21,627 nt of DNA from CAYRKQ01 sp964621845 (GCA_964621845.1 CAZUOL010000016.1:1-21627), one strand, 5' to 3'. Numbered from the stretch's first letter, positions 12,762 to 20,708 are shown. A program made the numbers and translations. The notes: a model not told the origin generated them from the letters alone.

Positions 12762-14024
12762 ATGGCTGAAGGCAACATAGGTGAAACCATCATAGATGAA
12801 GCTCAGATAGCAGAGTTTACAACAAGAGGCATAGCAGAAATATATCCGTCGCCTGAGGCACTCGCCGCCGAGCTGAGCTCAGGAAGACAGCTACACGCTT
12901 ATATGGGGATTGACCCGACTGCACCAGACATGCACGTGGGGCACGTCAGTCAGCTACGTAAGCTCAGATCTTTGCAGGCAATGGGGCATCGCATTACTTT
13001 GTTAATAGGTGACTTTACGGCGATGATCGGTGATCCAACTGATCGTTCCGCTCAAAGAGTGAAGCTTTCAAGGGATCAGGTATTAGAAAACGCGGAGGGT
13101 TATAAGGAGCAAGCCGGAAAAATTATAGATTTTGATGACGCTACAAACCCAGCGGGCCTACGATATAACAGCGAGTGGCTTGGTAAAATGGATTTTGCAG
13201 ATGTGCTTGAGTTAGCGAGTGAGTTTACCGTTCAGCAAATGCTTGCCAGAAAAAGCTTTAGAGATCGCATAGATGCCGAAAGACCAGTTGGACTTCATGA
13301 ATTTCTTTACCCCATTATGCAAGGGTGGGACAGTGTTGCGCTAGATGTTGACATAGAGCTTGGTGGATCAGACCAGATATTTAATATGTTAGTTGGTACA
13401 GAGCTTTTGAAAAGGCATAGAGGAAAGCAGAAATTTACTGTAGCTGGTCAACTTTTGGCTGATCCATCTGGCAAAAAGATAGGTAAGACAGAAGGTAATA
13501 TGGTGACTATTAATGATGCACCAACGGTCATGTTCTCTAAGGTTATGAGGTGGGGGGATGCTATTGCACCTCACGCACTAGAGTTGTGCACTACATGCAG
13601 TATGGAAGAAGTTCATGAAATAGATAGAGCAGTAGAAGCTGGGGAGATGACTGGTCTCGCCGCCAAAACCTACTTAGCTCGTACGTTCGTCGAAGAGCTT
13701 CATGGTTCTGAAGCTGCAGTATCCGCAGAAGCCGCCTATCAGGCAATCGCTGCGAGCGGTAATGAAACGCCACCCGTTGAAAACATGACAAAATGCGTTA
13801 CCAGTGATTCAGAGGACATCGTAAGTGTGTTAGTAAGGTCCGGCTTTGCATCATCGAAGTCGGCAGCTCGCAGACTTATTGAGGGAGGTGCAGTACGCGT
13901 AAATGGTGACACAGTTGGCATAGACTGGACGACATCTGCTTCGCCAGAGGGGTCAACGAGCGTATTGCAGGTTGGCAAGCGTACTCCTGAAAGCTACCGA
14001 TTGCTCGTGAGCGACGCAGAATAA
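12762..14024 (+). CDS. tyrS: tyrosyl-tRNA synthetase
   Basis: Class I aminoacyl-tRNA synthetase charging tRNA-Tyr, 420 residues, the normal bacterial length. The HIGH-type motif is HVGH at 58-61 in GIDPTAPDMHVGHVSQLRKL, the KMSKS-type motif is KKIGKTEG, and a C-terminal S4 RNA-binding domain is visible (VRSGFASSKSAARRLIEGGAVRVNG). A strong Shine-Dalgarno GGGGAGG lies upstream of the ATG. It follows pheA and precedes the PEP-synthase-like gene by 13 bases. There is no sign of a T-box leader. Confidence 0.93.
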   Translation: MAEGNIGETIIDEAQIAEFTTRGIAEIYPSPEALAAELSSGRQLHAYMGIDPTAPDMHVGHVSQLRKLRSLQAMGHRITLLIGDFTAMIGDPTDRSAQRVKLSRDQVLENAEGYKEQAGKIIDFDDATNPAGLRYNSEWLGKMDFADVLELASEFTVQQMLARKSFRDRIDAERPVGLHEFLYPIMQGWDSVALDVDIELGGSDQIFNMLVGTELLKRHRGKQKFTVAGQLLADPSGKKIGKTEGNMVTINDAPTVMFSKVMRWGDAIAPHALELCTTCSMEEVHEIDRAVEAGEMTGLAAKTYLARTFVEELHGSEAAVSAEAAYQAIAASGNETPPVENMTKCVTSDSEDIVSVLVRSGFASSKSAARRLIEGGAVRVNGDTVGIDWTTSASPEGSTSVLQVGKRTPESYRLLVSDAE

Positions 14025-14037
14025 GTGTGTAAAAGAT

Positions 14038-16383
14038 ATGGCAGAAAATGATCAACTAGTTTTAGGCGAAGCTACCAGAGCTGTAGACAACGACTGGGAG
14101 GTGAGGCAAGGCGAGGTGCTGAAGGCTACCTCGGCCAGGGCTGACTTTTATACCACCGATGAAGCCGATGAAATTCAGGTTACAGTAGGCGATGCTACCT
14201 ATGGCGTACTTAAGGTCTGGGCACATCACGTTCTGCCGAGCTTAGACAACCCTTCTTTGGATACTATGGAGGCGAATAAGAAGTGGTTTGAAGAGCATAA
14301 AGATAGACCACTCAGCCTATTTGAAAGCTTAGAACAATGGCGAGCCTTTTCGCAGGTCGGCGACCGCAGGTTGCAACTACTGTTTCAGCAGCGAGAGCTG
14401 CCAGAAGATGGTGACTCAAAGGTGATTGAGCTGTACAACCGTATGCAGGTGGCGTTTATGATTGCTGCCCCGTTTTATAATATTGAAGCTTTGGTTGACG
14501 ACCCCAGAGAGGATAGGTCTGGTAATCCAATAGACGCTTCGGAGGTTCATTCTGGAGGCGGTAAATTAGACGTCGTGGGACTTGTTTTACCGGCTGCTTT
14601 TCGGGACTATGTTTTTACAAAACAGCTCGACTGGGGTGATGCAAGTTGGGAAAAGATATCATCAGCGGTGAACGATATGCGAGTCGAGTTCTTTGACGGC
14701 CAAGATACGATGCGAGCTCGGCAATATACCTTACTTGAGCAAATAGCAAAATTGGCTGGCACAAGTGCGGAAAACATCTTATTCGCCGCCAATGCCCTGG
14801 AGTTTATACCGACAGATGTTGGTGGCAAAACAGAAAGTTTCACCCAGGAAGAGGCAGTGCTTTGCATCGAGCAGCTTTTTAGAACTGACATTGGCGATGA
14901 GATTTCGACTAAGTCAGTTGCGAAAAACACGAATGCCTTAATTAGATTCCATAACTGGCTCCCGGCAATCAAATCGCCTGAAAACTTTTCCGGTAAGATG
15001 TGGAGCTACGATGCGGTGTGCGATACCGCTGCACAGCTCCTTGATCTAGTGGCGGCTTCTCCCGAGGCCTTTTTGAAAAAGGAGACGGCGGAAATTTTTG
15101 TAGACGAAATTTTACCCCAGCTGCAAAATTTAGACGCAACATCAGCCAAAGGTCGGTTTATGCTGCAAATACTGCAGGACGGTGGGCTGAGGGATGATCT
15201 AGCACAGAAAATTATAGAAAATACACCGTATTTTACAGACGAAGTACTGACCGCACTCAGAGGCATTGCAGATGATGAAGCGGTTCTTGATATTACCGCC
15301 ATTCACCCGACATATCTGGTAGGGGGGAAAGCTGAAGGGTTAAGGCTTGCCGCGGGCGTTTTTGGATCAGAACGAATTGTGGATGGTGCGGTTGTGAGTG
15401 GTGAGTTTGTGAGCAACTGGGTACAGGGGATACCCGGTGCATCTGATCTGCTGCACATAATAGGCAGCAATGTACCAATTGAAGAAAAGCTGCAAGCTGC
15501 TGAACAGGTCAGCGAGCTTATAGCAACAGCTTGTGTGCCAACAAGATTAATCGAAACAATGATCAGTGGTTTTCCTGGTCAAGATAGCATCGTTCTTCGG
15601 TCATCTTCTTTCGACGAAGATGTCGACATAATCGGGCCGGCTCCAGGGGTATATGAGAGTATTACCAATGTGCCTACAGGTGATAAACAAGAGGTAGAGG
15701 CGGCGTTCAAAGCCGTTGTTGCCTCGTTCTTCTCGGATAAAGCAATAAGCTACAGAGAGCTTAAAGGCTTGCGACACAAACCGTTGTTTGCAGTCCTCAT
15801 CCAGCCCTACATTGATAATGTTGGTGGATCAGCATTCCTGCACAATGATGAAATTACAATAAGCACTGCACAAAGACCGAGCCAACTGAACGAAGCACAT
15901 CACCATCATGTGGTAGAAGAGCTTTCGATAGGGGAGAATAATGGGGTAATATCCAGCTATCTTAGTGCCTCTCAACTTGAAGAGTTAACGTTTATTATGA
16001 AAAAAGCCCGAGAGTTGTTTGGTCCGATTGATGTGGAGTTTGTTGTCGATCCGCTGGAGCAAAAGATCCGCATACTGCAGATGCGTTCACTAGAGCGGCC
16101 TGTGAAGGATAACGTTATCCATACAGATAGAGATCCTGAGGTTGTGAGCATAGTGAATATCAACGACCTACCCGAACTCAGCGATTTTACAGAACAACAC
16201 GCCGTACAGCTCTCTATTGATAAATCAATTGATCTCGATAAGTTTCAGGGGCCATTCTTTAGGTGGATCGTCGCCAACAATGGGAAGCTACATTCGCTCA
16301 GGTTGGGTAGGCGAGTCCCTGCGACCTGTCACTTCGCGAATATTGTTGAAAGTTTCGGTATAGCTATAGAGTTTGACGAATAA
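14038..16383 (+). CDS. protein with PEP-synthase/PPDK-type ATP-grasp domain, no phosphohistidine domain
   Basis: A 781-residue protein. Residues ~1-420 are mostly helical and acidic and match nothing I know. From ~425 comes a PPDK_N-type nucleotide-binding domain: YLVGGKAEGLRLA (the family's GGKxxxL), VLRSSSFDEDVDIIGPAPGVYESI (RSSxxxED...AGxY), FAVLIQPYI, FGPIDVEFVVDPLEQKIRILQMRSL (DVEW/F...LQxR). PEP synthase, PPDK, rifampin phosphotransferase and glucan water dikinase all follow this ATP-grasp with a swivelling phosphohistidine domain; here only ~90 residues follow and no T/S-H-x-A-R motif is seen. It may therefore phosphorylate a target directly, or be a regulatory relative (inference). 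The PP2C phosphatase gene starts on its stop codon (TAATG), so the two are coupled. The ATG has a poor ribosome site 13 bases after tyrS. Confidence 0.75.
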   Translation: MAENDQLVLGEATRAVDNDWEVRQGEVLKATSARADFYTTDEADEIQVTVGDATYGVLKVWAHHVLPSLDNPSLDTMEANKKWFEEHKDRPLSLFESLEQWRAFSQVGDRRLQLLFQQRELPEDGDSKVIELYNRMQVAFMIAAPFYNIEALVDDPREDRSGNPIDASEVHSGGGKLDVVGLVLPAAFRDYVFTKQLDWGDASWEKISSAVNDMRVEFFDGQDTMRARQYTLLEQIAKLAGTSAENILFAANALEFIPTDVGGKTESFTQEEAVLCIEQLFRTDIGDEISTKSVAKNTNALIRFHNWLPAIKSPENFSGKMWSYDAVCDTAAQLLDLVAASPEAFLKKETAEIFVDEILPQLQNLDATSAKGRFMLQILQDGGLRDDLAQKIIENTPYFTDEVLTALRGIADDEAVLDITAIHPTYLVGGKAEGLRLAAGVFGSERIVDGAVVSGEFVSNWVQGIPGASDLLHIIGSNVPIEEKLQAAEQVSELIATACVPTRLIETMISGFPGQDSIVLRSSSFDEDVDIIGPAPGVYESITNVPTGDKQEVEAAFKAVVASFFSDKAISYRELKGLRHKPLFAVLIQPYIDNVGGSAFLHNDEITISTAQRPSQLNEAHHHHVVEELSIGENNGVISSYLSASQLEELTFIMKKARELFGPIDVEFVVDPLEQKIRILQMRSLERPVKDNVIHTDRDPEVVSIVNINDLPELSDFTEQHAVQLSIDKSIDLDKFQGPFFRWIVANNGKLHSLRLGRRVPATCHFANIVESFGIAIEFDE

Positions 16384-17126
16384 TGAATGATTCGCTACCC
16401 AAAAAAGATAGTAAGGGTGGTTCTGGTACTGGCAAAAAAGGGGTATATGGTTACAGCATCGTTACCGATCCCGGGCTTGTAAAACGTGTAAATGAAGACG
16501 GCGTTGGCTTTACCGATGAGTTTCATTCAGCACGGTTTATCGTTGCCGATGGCCATTGGGGTGATGATGCGGCTCGGGCAGTATTAGAGCACTGGCTTGC
16601 GGTTGAAAAGTTCCCCCGCTCCAGAGACGAGGCAATTGTACAGACAAAATTAGTAGAGGATGCTCTGTATAAAAAGTGGGGCAGCCTGAATATGGATGCT
16701 TCAAAAGACTTTACTCCAGAGGCTGCCTTTGTTGCTGCCGACCTATTTGATGATGGCGAACTCAGACTTGCTTCTTACGGGGATTGCAGAGCTATGGTGG
16801 TGAGAGGTGGGGATATTATATTTTCTCTAGAACAAAACAGTACGTGGTTGGGGGTGTTTTCGTCGTTAGGTCTGAGGGGGCGTTCTTCGGTAGAGGATAC
16901 GGTTCAATATAGTCGGATGAAGCTTAGGCAAGGTGACACATTGCTACTCTTTAGTGATGGCATAGATGAGTGTATATATGGAAAGCCGACAATATCAATG
17001 GAGGATTTGGCGTGGCACACCGCATGTTCAAAGTCATTAGCAAATTTAAAAAAGCGCATTTTAGATATCGTTATTGAGAAGGGTGCAGAAGATAACTATA
17101 GTTTAGTATTGGTGAAACACCTCTAG
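16383..17126 (+). CDS. PP2C-family Ser/Thr protein phosphatase
   Basis: Metal-dependent (Mn/Mg) phosphatase of the PPM/PP2C family, 247 residues. Motifs in order: YSIVTDPGLVKRVNEDGVGF (R and D of motif 1), FIVADGHWGDDAARAV (metal-binding DG; the usual GMGGH is GHWGD), LASYGDCRAMVVRGG (GDSRxY-like), LLLFSDGIDE and EDNYSLVLV (DN for the second metal). All acidic metal ligands appear present. The start codon shares a base with the stop of the ATP-grasp gene, implying coupled translation and probably a kinase/phosphatase-like pairing. No transmembrane or sensor domain is attached. Confidence 0.9.
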   Translation: MNDSLPKKDSKGGSGTGKKGVYGYSIVTDPGLVKRVNEDGVGFTDEFHSARFIVADGHWGDDAARAVLEHWLAVEKFPRSRDEAIVQTKLVEDALYKKWGSLNMDASKDFTPEAAFVAADLFDDGELRLASYGDCRAMVVRGGDIIFSLEQNSTWLGVFSSLGLRGRSSVEDTVQYSRMKLRQGDTLLLFSDGIDECIYGKPTISMEDLAWHTACSKSLANLKKRILDIVIEKGAEDNYSLVLVKHL

Positions 17127-17133
17127 ATAACAA

Positions 17134-17162
17134 TTGAATTTATCAAACGGCAGCCTCACAAT
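17134..17162 (+). promoter_or_regulatory. probable promoter giving a leaderless umuD-like message
   Basis: TTGAAT (17134-17139), 17 bases, CACAAT (17157-17162), then six bases and ATG 17169. The predicted start is the A of the ATG and no Shine-Dalgarno sequence exists. No clear LexA-box palindrome is seen here. Confidence 0.4.
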
Positions 17163-17168
17163 GGTCTT

Positions 17169-17480
17169 ATGGCCAAAAATGTGAAAGATTTTCGGTTTGG
17201 GATTGATAGCTCGGCTCATGGGCTTGACTTAAATGCTCTATTGATTCGTCACGCGAGCAGTACGTTCTTCATGCGGCTTGAAAACGATGCGAAGCACCTG
17301 GAGCTGAATGCTGGTGATATTTTGCAGGTTGATCGATCGCTGACACCAAGGCCGAATGATATTGTTATTGCCATTGAAAACGGCGAACCAGACATCAAAG
17401 TGGTGCGTTGGCAGGAGCGGTTGGCGCATCAGGAATGCTGGGGAGTTGTAGAGCATGTAATCAGGAGCCTCAGGCCGTGA
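17169..17480 (+). CDS. umuD: UmuD-like protein lacking the catalytic serine, UmuD'-length
   Basis: A 103-residue S24-peptidase-fold protein. GLDLNALLIRHASSTFFMRLENDA aligns with UmuD residues from roughly DLNQLLI through the active-site segment; AGDILQVDRSLTPRPNDIVIAIENGEPDIKVVRW and WGVVEHVIRSLRP match the strands after it. The Ser nucleophile of the SGDSM motif is replaced (NDAK, A41), while the Lys of the dyad appears kept (K77). The protein starts near where UmuD is cut to UmuD', and about 20-30 residues before the final strand are missing. Since UmuD' is the form that works with UmuC, this could be a permanently processed accessory subunit (inference). The end overlaps umuC as GTGA, the normal umuDC arrangement. 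Confidence 0.8.
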   Translation: MAKNVKDFRFGIDSSAHGLDLNALLIRHASSTFFMRLENDAKHLELNAGDILQVDRSLTPRPNDIVIAIENGEPDIKVVRWQERLAHQECWGVVEHVIRSLRP

Positions 17481-18745
17481 TTGCGCTGGTTGACTGCAAT
17501 AACTTTTTCGCTAGTTGTGAGCGGCTCTTTCGGCCTGAGCTGGCTAACAAGCCCGTGGCAGTGCTTTCTAATAACGATGGCTGTATTGTGGCTCGCAGCA
17601 ACGAGGTGAAAGCGTTGGGTATCCCGATGGGCGCACCACATTTTCAAGTGCGTGACATTTTAGAAAAAAACAAGGTGACCTTATTTTCGAGCAACTTTGC
17701 GCTGTATAGCAATATTTCACAGCGAATACTAGAAGAGCTTCGCGCTTTTTCACCTCGACTCGAGGTATATTCAATTGACGAGGCTTTTATGGATCTATCT
17801 CAACTGCCCATACAGCATTATGACGAATGGGGGACTATGCTTAAAAAACGGGTTCAAAAACACATTGGTATACCGGTATCGGTTGGTATTGCCCCTACTA
17901 AAACGCTTGCAAAGCTCGCGAGTGATTGGTCAAAAAGGCATGAGGGGGTGTGTCTGCTTAACCCAAAACTATCTTCAAAAACATATCAAGAAGTCCTGAA
18001 AAGTTCAGACGTTTCAGATATCTGGGGAATCGGACGGGTACTGAGTAGAAAAATACATGCCGCAGGCATTCATAGCGCATGGCAGCTGAGCCAAACAAGC
18101 GAACATTGGCTCCACGATATGATGGGTGTAAACGGCCTTCGTTTGCACAAGGAGCTTAACGGTGTACCTGTACATACGTTTGAAGACGAAAAAAAACCGC
18201 AAAAGAGTATTCTTGCTTCGCGTTCTTTTGGGCATCATGTTCGTTCACAGTATGAGTTGGAGAGTGCGGTGGCTTCGTTTGCAGCACAAGCCGCTGCTCG
18301 GTTGCGAAAGTTCAGCCAAACAGCAGAACTATTCGGTGTTTTTTTACGCTATAAAAATGAAGAGGGCCAGAACAGTTATTTGAACGGTGCGGTAAGGATG
18401 ATGCCGTGCTCAAACGACACTGCTGAACTGACCTCGACAGCACTGAACATTTTAAACACTCTGTATTTACCAGAAGTTGTGTATAAAAAAGCCGGTGTCT
18501 ATGCATATAATTTATCGCCAGCTCGGCGTGAGCAACAGGCATTATTCGACAAAAAAACAGAAGATGAACGCGCCAAACAAAAACGATTGATGAGGAGCAT
18601 TGATGCAATTAATGCACGCTTTGGCGCATCAAAAATACAGCTTGCCACAATTGATCCGAAGTATCGTGCCTGGCCAGGAAAAAAGAATCTTATGAGCCCC
18701 ACCTATACCACAAGTTGGTCTGAGCTCCCACGAGTCTCTGCCTAG
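17477..18745 (+). CDS. umuC: UmuC, Y-family translesion DNA polymerase V catalytic subunit
   Basis: Copies damaged DNA with low fidelity, together with UmuD' and RecA. At 422 residues from the GTG start it has the length of E. coli UmuC. The N terminus IALVDCNNFFASCERLF holds the first metal-binding Asp and the steric-gate region; SIDEAFMDLS holds the catalytic DE; palm, fingers, thumb (SVGIAPTKTLAKLASDW, then a helix-hairpin-helix IWGIGRV) and little-finger regions follow. GTG 17477 is chosen because AGGAG lies at 17463-17467 and the GTG overlaps the umuD-like stop; an ATG at 17408 in this frame would lie far inside that gene. The C-terminal end shows no obvious beta-clamp motif. Confidence 0.93.
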   Translation: MIALVDCNNFFASCERLFRPELANKPVAVLSNNDGCIVARSNEVKALGIPMGAPHFQVRDILEKNKVTLFSSNFALYSNISQRILEELRAFSPRLEVYSIDEAFMDLSQLPIQHYDEWGTMLKKRVQKHIGIPVSVGIAPTKTLAKLASDWSKRHEGVCLLNPKLSSKTYQEVLKSSDVSDIWGIGRVLSRKIHAAGIHSAWQLSQTSEHWLHDMMGVNGLRLHKELNGVPVHTFEDEKKPQKSILASRSFGHHVRSQYELESAVASFAAQAAARLRKFSQTAELFGVFLRYKNEEGQNSYLNGAVRMMPCSNDTAELTSTALNILNTLYLPEVVYKKAGVYAYNLSPARREQQALFDKKTEDERAKQKRLMRSIDAINARFGASKIQLATIDPKYRAWPGKKNLMSPTYTTSWSELPRVSA

Positions 18746-18786
18746 TATACCGAGGAAGCAAGGAATATGTATCGTGCGATTGCTAC

Positions 18787-18815
18787 TTGGAAATTTTCAT
18801 CTGTTATGCTATAGT
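18787..18815 (+). promoter_or_regulatory. tRNA-Glu promoter
   Basis: TTGGAA (18787-18792), 17 bases, TATAGT (18810-18815) with an extended TGC just before it. Start near 18822, eight bases before the tRNA. Confidence 0.7.
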
Positions 18816-18829
18816 TTCTTAGTCTTCAA

Positions 18830-18904
18830 GGTCCCATCGTCTAGTGGTTAGGACACCAGGTTTTCATCCTGGCAACCGGAGTTCGATTCTCCGTGGGATC
18901 ACCA
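18830..18904 (+). tRNA. tRNA-Glu (anticodon UUC)
   Basis: A full cloverleaf folds: acceptor GGTCCCA with TGGGATC (one G-U), anticodon stem CCAGG/CCTGG around loop TTTTCAT with anticodon TTC at 18863-18865, T arm CGGAG-TTCGATT-CTCCG, discriminator A, and CCA encoded at 18902-18904. The D arm contains AGTGGTTAGGAC. Its 3' half is overlapped on the other strand by the end of the serine recombinase frame, marking it as the integration site of the element to the right. Confidence 0.97.
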
Positions 18905-20573
18905 AATGTAGATTATCGGTGGCGAGAAGATTGAAGACCGGATGCACCCCTGTAAAAAGGGGTGTTTTTCGGTTTCGGAAAGTTAAATCTTCATAGGTTG
19001 GCAAAGTCTTGAACAGTAGTCCAAAAAGCTGGGCTTTTTTGATGTCGCTCCCCTGTTGGGCAATAGCCTGACCAATGTTTTCGGAAAACTTCCTGATTCT
19101 TTCTAACACTTTATCTATATCCATGGGTTTCTTGCTCTCCATATTCGTCCTTTCCAGCGCTAAACGCTTAATTTGTATATCTATATCCTCCAGCTCCTCG
19201 TTAACGTATTTCTGGGCTGATGGGGCGATGGTTGCAAAGCTTCTGGCGAGTTCTCTGGCTTTGGCTTCAAGCGTGGTAATCTGTCCGTTCAGTGCTGCCG
19301 TTTGAGCCTCGTAAGTAGCGATGTGCTGCTCGTACTTCTCTTGAACAATGGCAAATACCTTATCGATACGTTCTTCAGAGAAGGTCATGCCATCAATGAA
19401 GCTGTATATTTTAGTTTCCAAATCTTCTTTACTGACTCTGAATTTATGGCCGCGTTTGTCACAGTGGTAGTACGAGTAGTATTTTCCAGTTTTACCGCGT
19501 GAGGTACTGCCGGATAGCGGTTTGTTGCACTGCGGACACATCACGTAGTGCTTAAAAGCAAAGTCGTTGTTGCGTGTACCTTGCGGGGTGGCGTTTCTGG
19601 TAGCGACATTGTCAGTAATGGCGATTTTGTTGCCGGGCATTTCAATAATAGTGCGCTTACCTTTGTTGGCTCGGTTAAACAGCTCAACTGATACGAGTCC
19701 GTCAAACATAGCCTTAACTGGCTGGTACTTTGTCCACTTTTCAACAATAATGCCGGTATAGATGGGGTTTCTGACGATTCTCCAGACTCTCTTATCATCT
19801 AGCAGTACACCCTCGGTCTTGCCAACAACACGGCTACGGTCTGTTTTAGAACGGCGGTACTGCGTCCGTCCACGGTAGCCCATGTCGTTTAGTTTGCCGG
19901 CTATTTCCTTATCGGTAAATTGTCGGCTGGCTCTGAGTTCAAATAGCTTAATAATAAACTTAGACTCTTCAGGGTGGGGCTTTAGTATCGTTCGCTTGCC
20001 GTGCTGGGTCTCCACCTTCTCGCTCATAAACCCATAGGGCGGTCTACGCATGTAGTAGCCCATTTGGGTGTAGCGGATTTCGGCACCAATCACCCGGCTT
20101 AAAATGTCTCTAACTTCATCTTTAGAGCGTTCGGCTTCCAGCATTTCTGATTTACGGCTCGGTGAGTAGGTGCTCCATTTGTAGCTATGCCCAAGATGCT
20201 CCAGTGTGTTGACTTGCTCCTGGCTAATCACGCCGTAGGTATCTATTAGGGTAATGCCGCAGCTGTCCAGCTGAGTTTTGAGCAGGTCATACGATAGTGA
20301 CCCGCCACGGGTGAAACGATCTATCGACTTAATAATAAACAAATCTACGTTGTTTTCCTTGTTCTTACAGTAATCTATGGCTTCCTGCATCGGCTGCTGT
20401 TCTTTGCTGGCTGATTCCATAAAAACAAAGAACTTCTTGATAGTAATACCTTTATTCTGCGCAAACCGTTCAATCTGCTCTTTTTGAGCTTCGGGCGAGT
20501 CACCGTCACGACCCTGTTTAGTGGTCGAAACGCGGATGGCGGCAACGGCATTACGGTTAGCTTGCTGCCTCAT
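18864..20573 (-). CDS. large serine recombinase (integrase)
   Basis: Site-specific recombinase of the resolvase/large serine integrase family, 569 residues. The catalytic Ser is S16 in AAIRVSTTKQGRDG, with FIIKSIDRFTRGG the conserved R-containing segment. A recombinase domain follows (YTQMGYYMRRPPYGF, ADKEIAGKL-like helix, WRIVRNPIYTGI), then a zinc ribbon starting CPQCNKPLSG with a third Cys in YYHC and His in place of a fourth Cys, and a coiled coil (EQHIATYEAQTAALNGQITTLE). The last ~14 residues (ending IPRRIELRLPG) are encoded by the antisense of tRNA-Glu, so the C terminus depends on the integration junction. A strong GGAGGAGGG lies before the ATG, inside the 43-residue upstream gene, with which it overlaps by 17 bases. 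Confidence 0.92.
   Translation of the reverse strand: MRQQANRNAVAAIRVSTTKQGRDGDSPEAQKEQIERFAQNKGITIKKFFVFMESASKEQQPMQEAIDYCKNKENNVDLFIIKSIDRFTRGGSLSYDLLKTQLDSCGITLIDTYGVISQEQVNTLEHLGHSYKWSTYSPSRKSEMLEAERSKDEVRDILSRVIGAEIRYTQMGYYMRRPPYGFMSEKVETQHGKRTILKPHPEESKFIIKLFELRASRQFTDKEIAGKLNDMGYRGRTQYRRSKTDRSRVVGKTEGVLLDDKRVWRIVRNPIYTGIIVEKWTKYQPVKAMFDGLVSVELFNRANKGKRTIIEMPGNKIAITDNVATRNATPQGTRNNDFAFKHYVMCPQCNKPLSGSTSRGKTGKYYSYYHCDKRGHKFRVSKEDLETKIYSFIDGMTFSEERIDKVFAIVQEKYEQHIATYEAQTAALNGQITTLEAKARELARSFATIAPSAQKYVNEELEDIDIQIKRLALERTNMESKKPMDIDKVLERIRKFSENIGQAIAQQGSDIKKAQLFGLLFKTLPTYEDLTFRNRKTPLFTGVHPVFNLLATDNLHLVIPRRIELRLPG
18944..18969 (+). terminator. intrinsic terminator downstream of tRNA-Glu
   Basis: CACCCC (18945-18950) pairs with GGGGTG (18959-18964), loop of 8, then five T (18965-18969). 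It acts on the plus strand. It lies on the element side of the tRNA and within the antisense recombinase frame, so the mobile element seems to have brought a terminator for the host tRNA. Confidence 0.8.
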
Positions 20574-20688
20574 CCTGACCCTCCTCCAAGGCTATTTCCA
20601 ACAGGATATCCGCCAGCAGCTCAAGACGTTCCTGTTCGACTGCATCGAGCTTGTTTTCTGCTTCGGCTAACCCTCTATTACTTGCCAT
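20557..20688 (-). CDS. small acidic helical protein upstream of the recombinase
   Basis: A 43-residue frame beginning MASNRGLAEAENKLD and ending LEEGQDEAAS. It has a ribosome site (GAGGG, six bases before the ATG) and overlaps the recombinase start by 17 bases; the recombinase ribosome site lies inside it, so translation is probably coupled. The sequence is one strongly amphipathic, Leu/Glu-rich helix (heptad-like ERLELLADILLEIALEEG). It could be a recombination directionality factor, an antitoxin-like peptide, or a simple leader that couples translation; nothing decides between these. Confidence 0.6.
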   Translation of the reverse strand: MASNRGLAEAENKLDAVEQERLELLADILLEIALEEGQDEAAS

Positions 20689-20708
20689 AATACCCTCAGA
20701 AACTATTG

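Noticed and set aside
17408..17476. Upstream ATG start for umuC
   Set aside because: It lies deep in the umuD-like gene; GTG 17477 has a ribosome site, the GTGA overlap and the normal UmuC N terminus.
18014..18608. Open frames antisense to umuC
   Set aside because: Shadow frames with no ribosome site, motif or independent context; the same holds for other antisense frames over clear genes.
18944..18969. Terminator of the serine recombinase
   Set aside because: The T run is on the plus strand only; on the minus strand it lies before the stop codon and has no following T.
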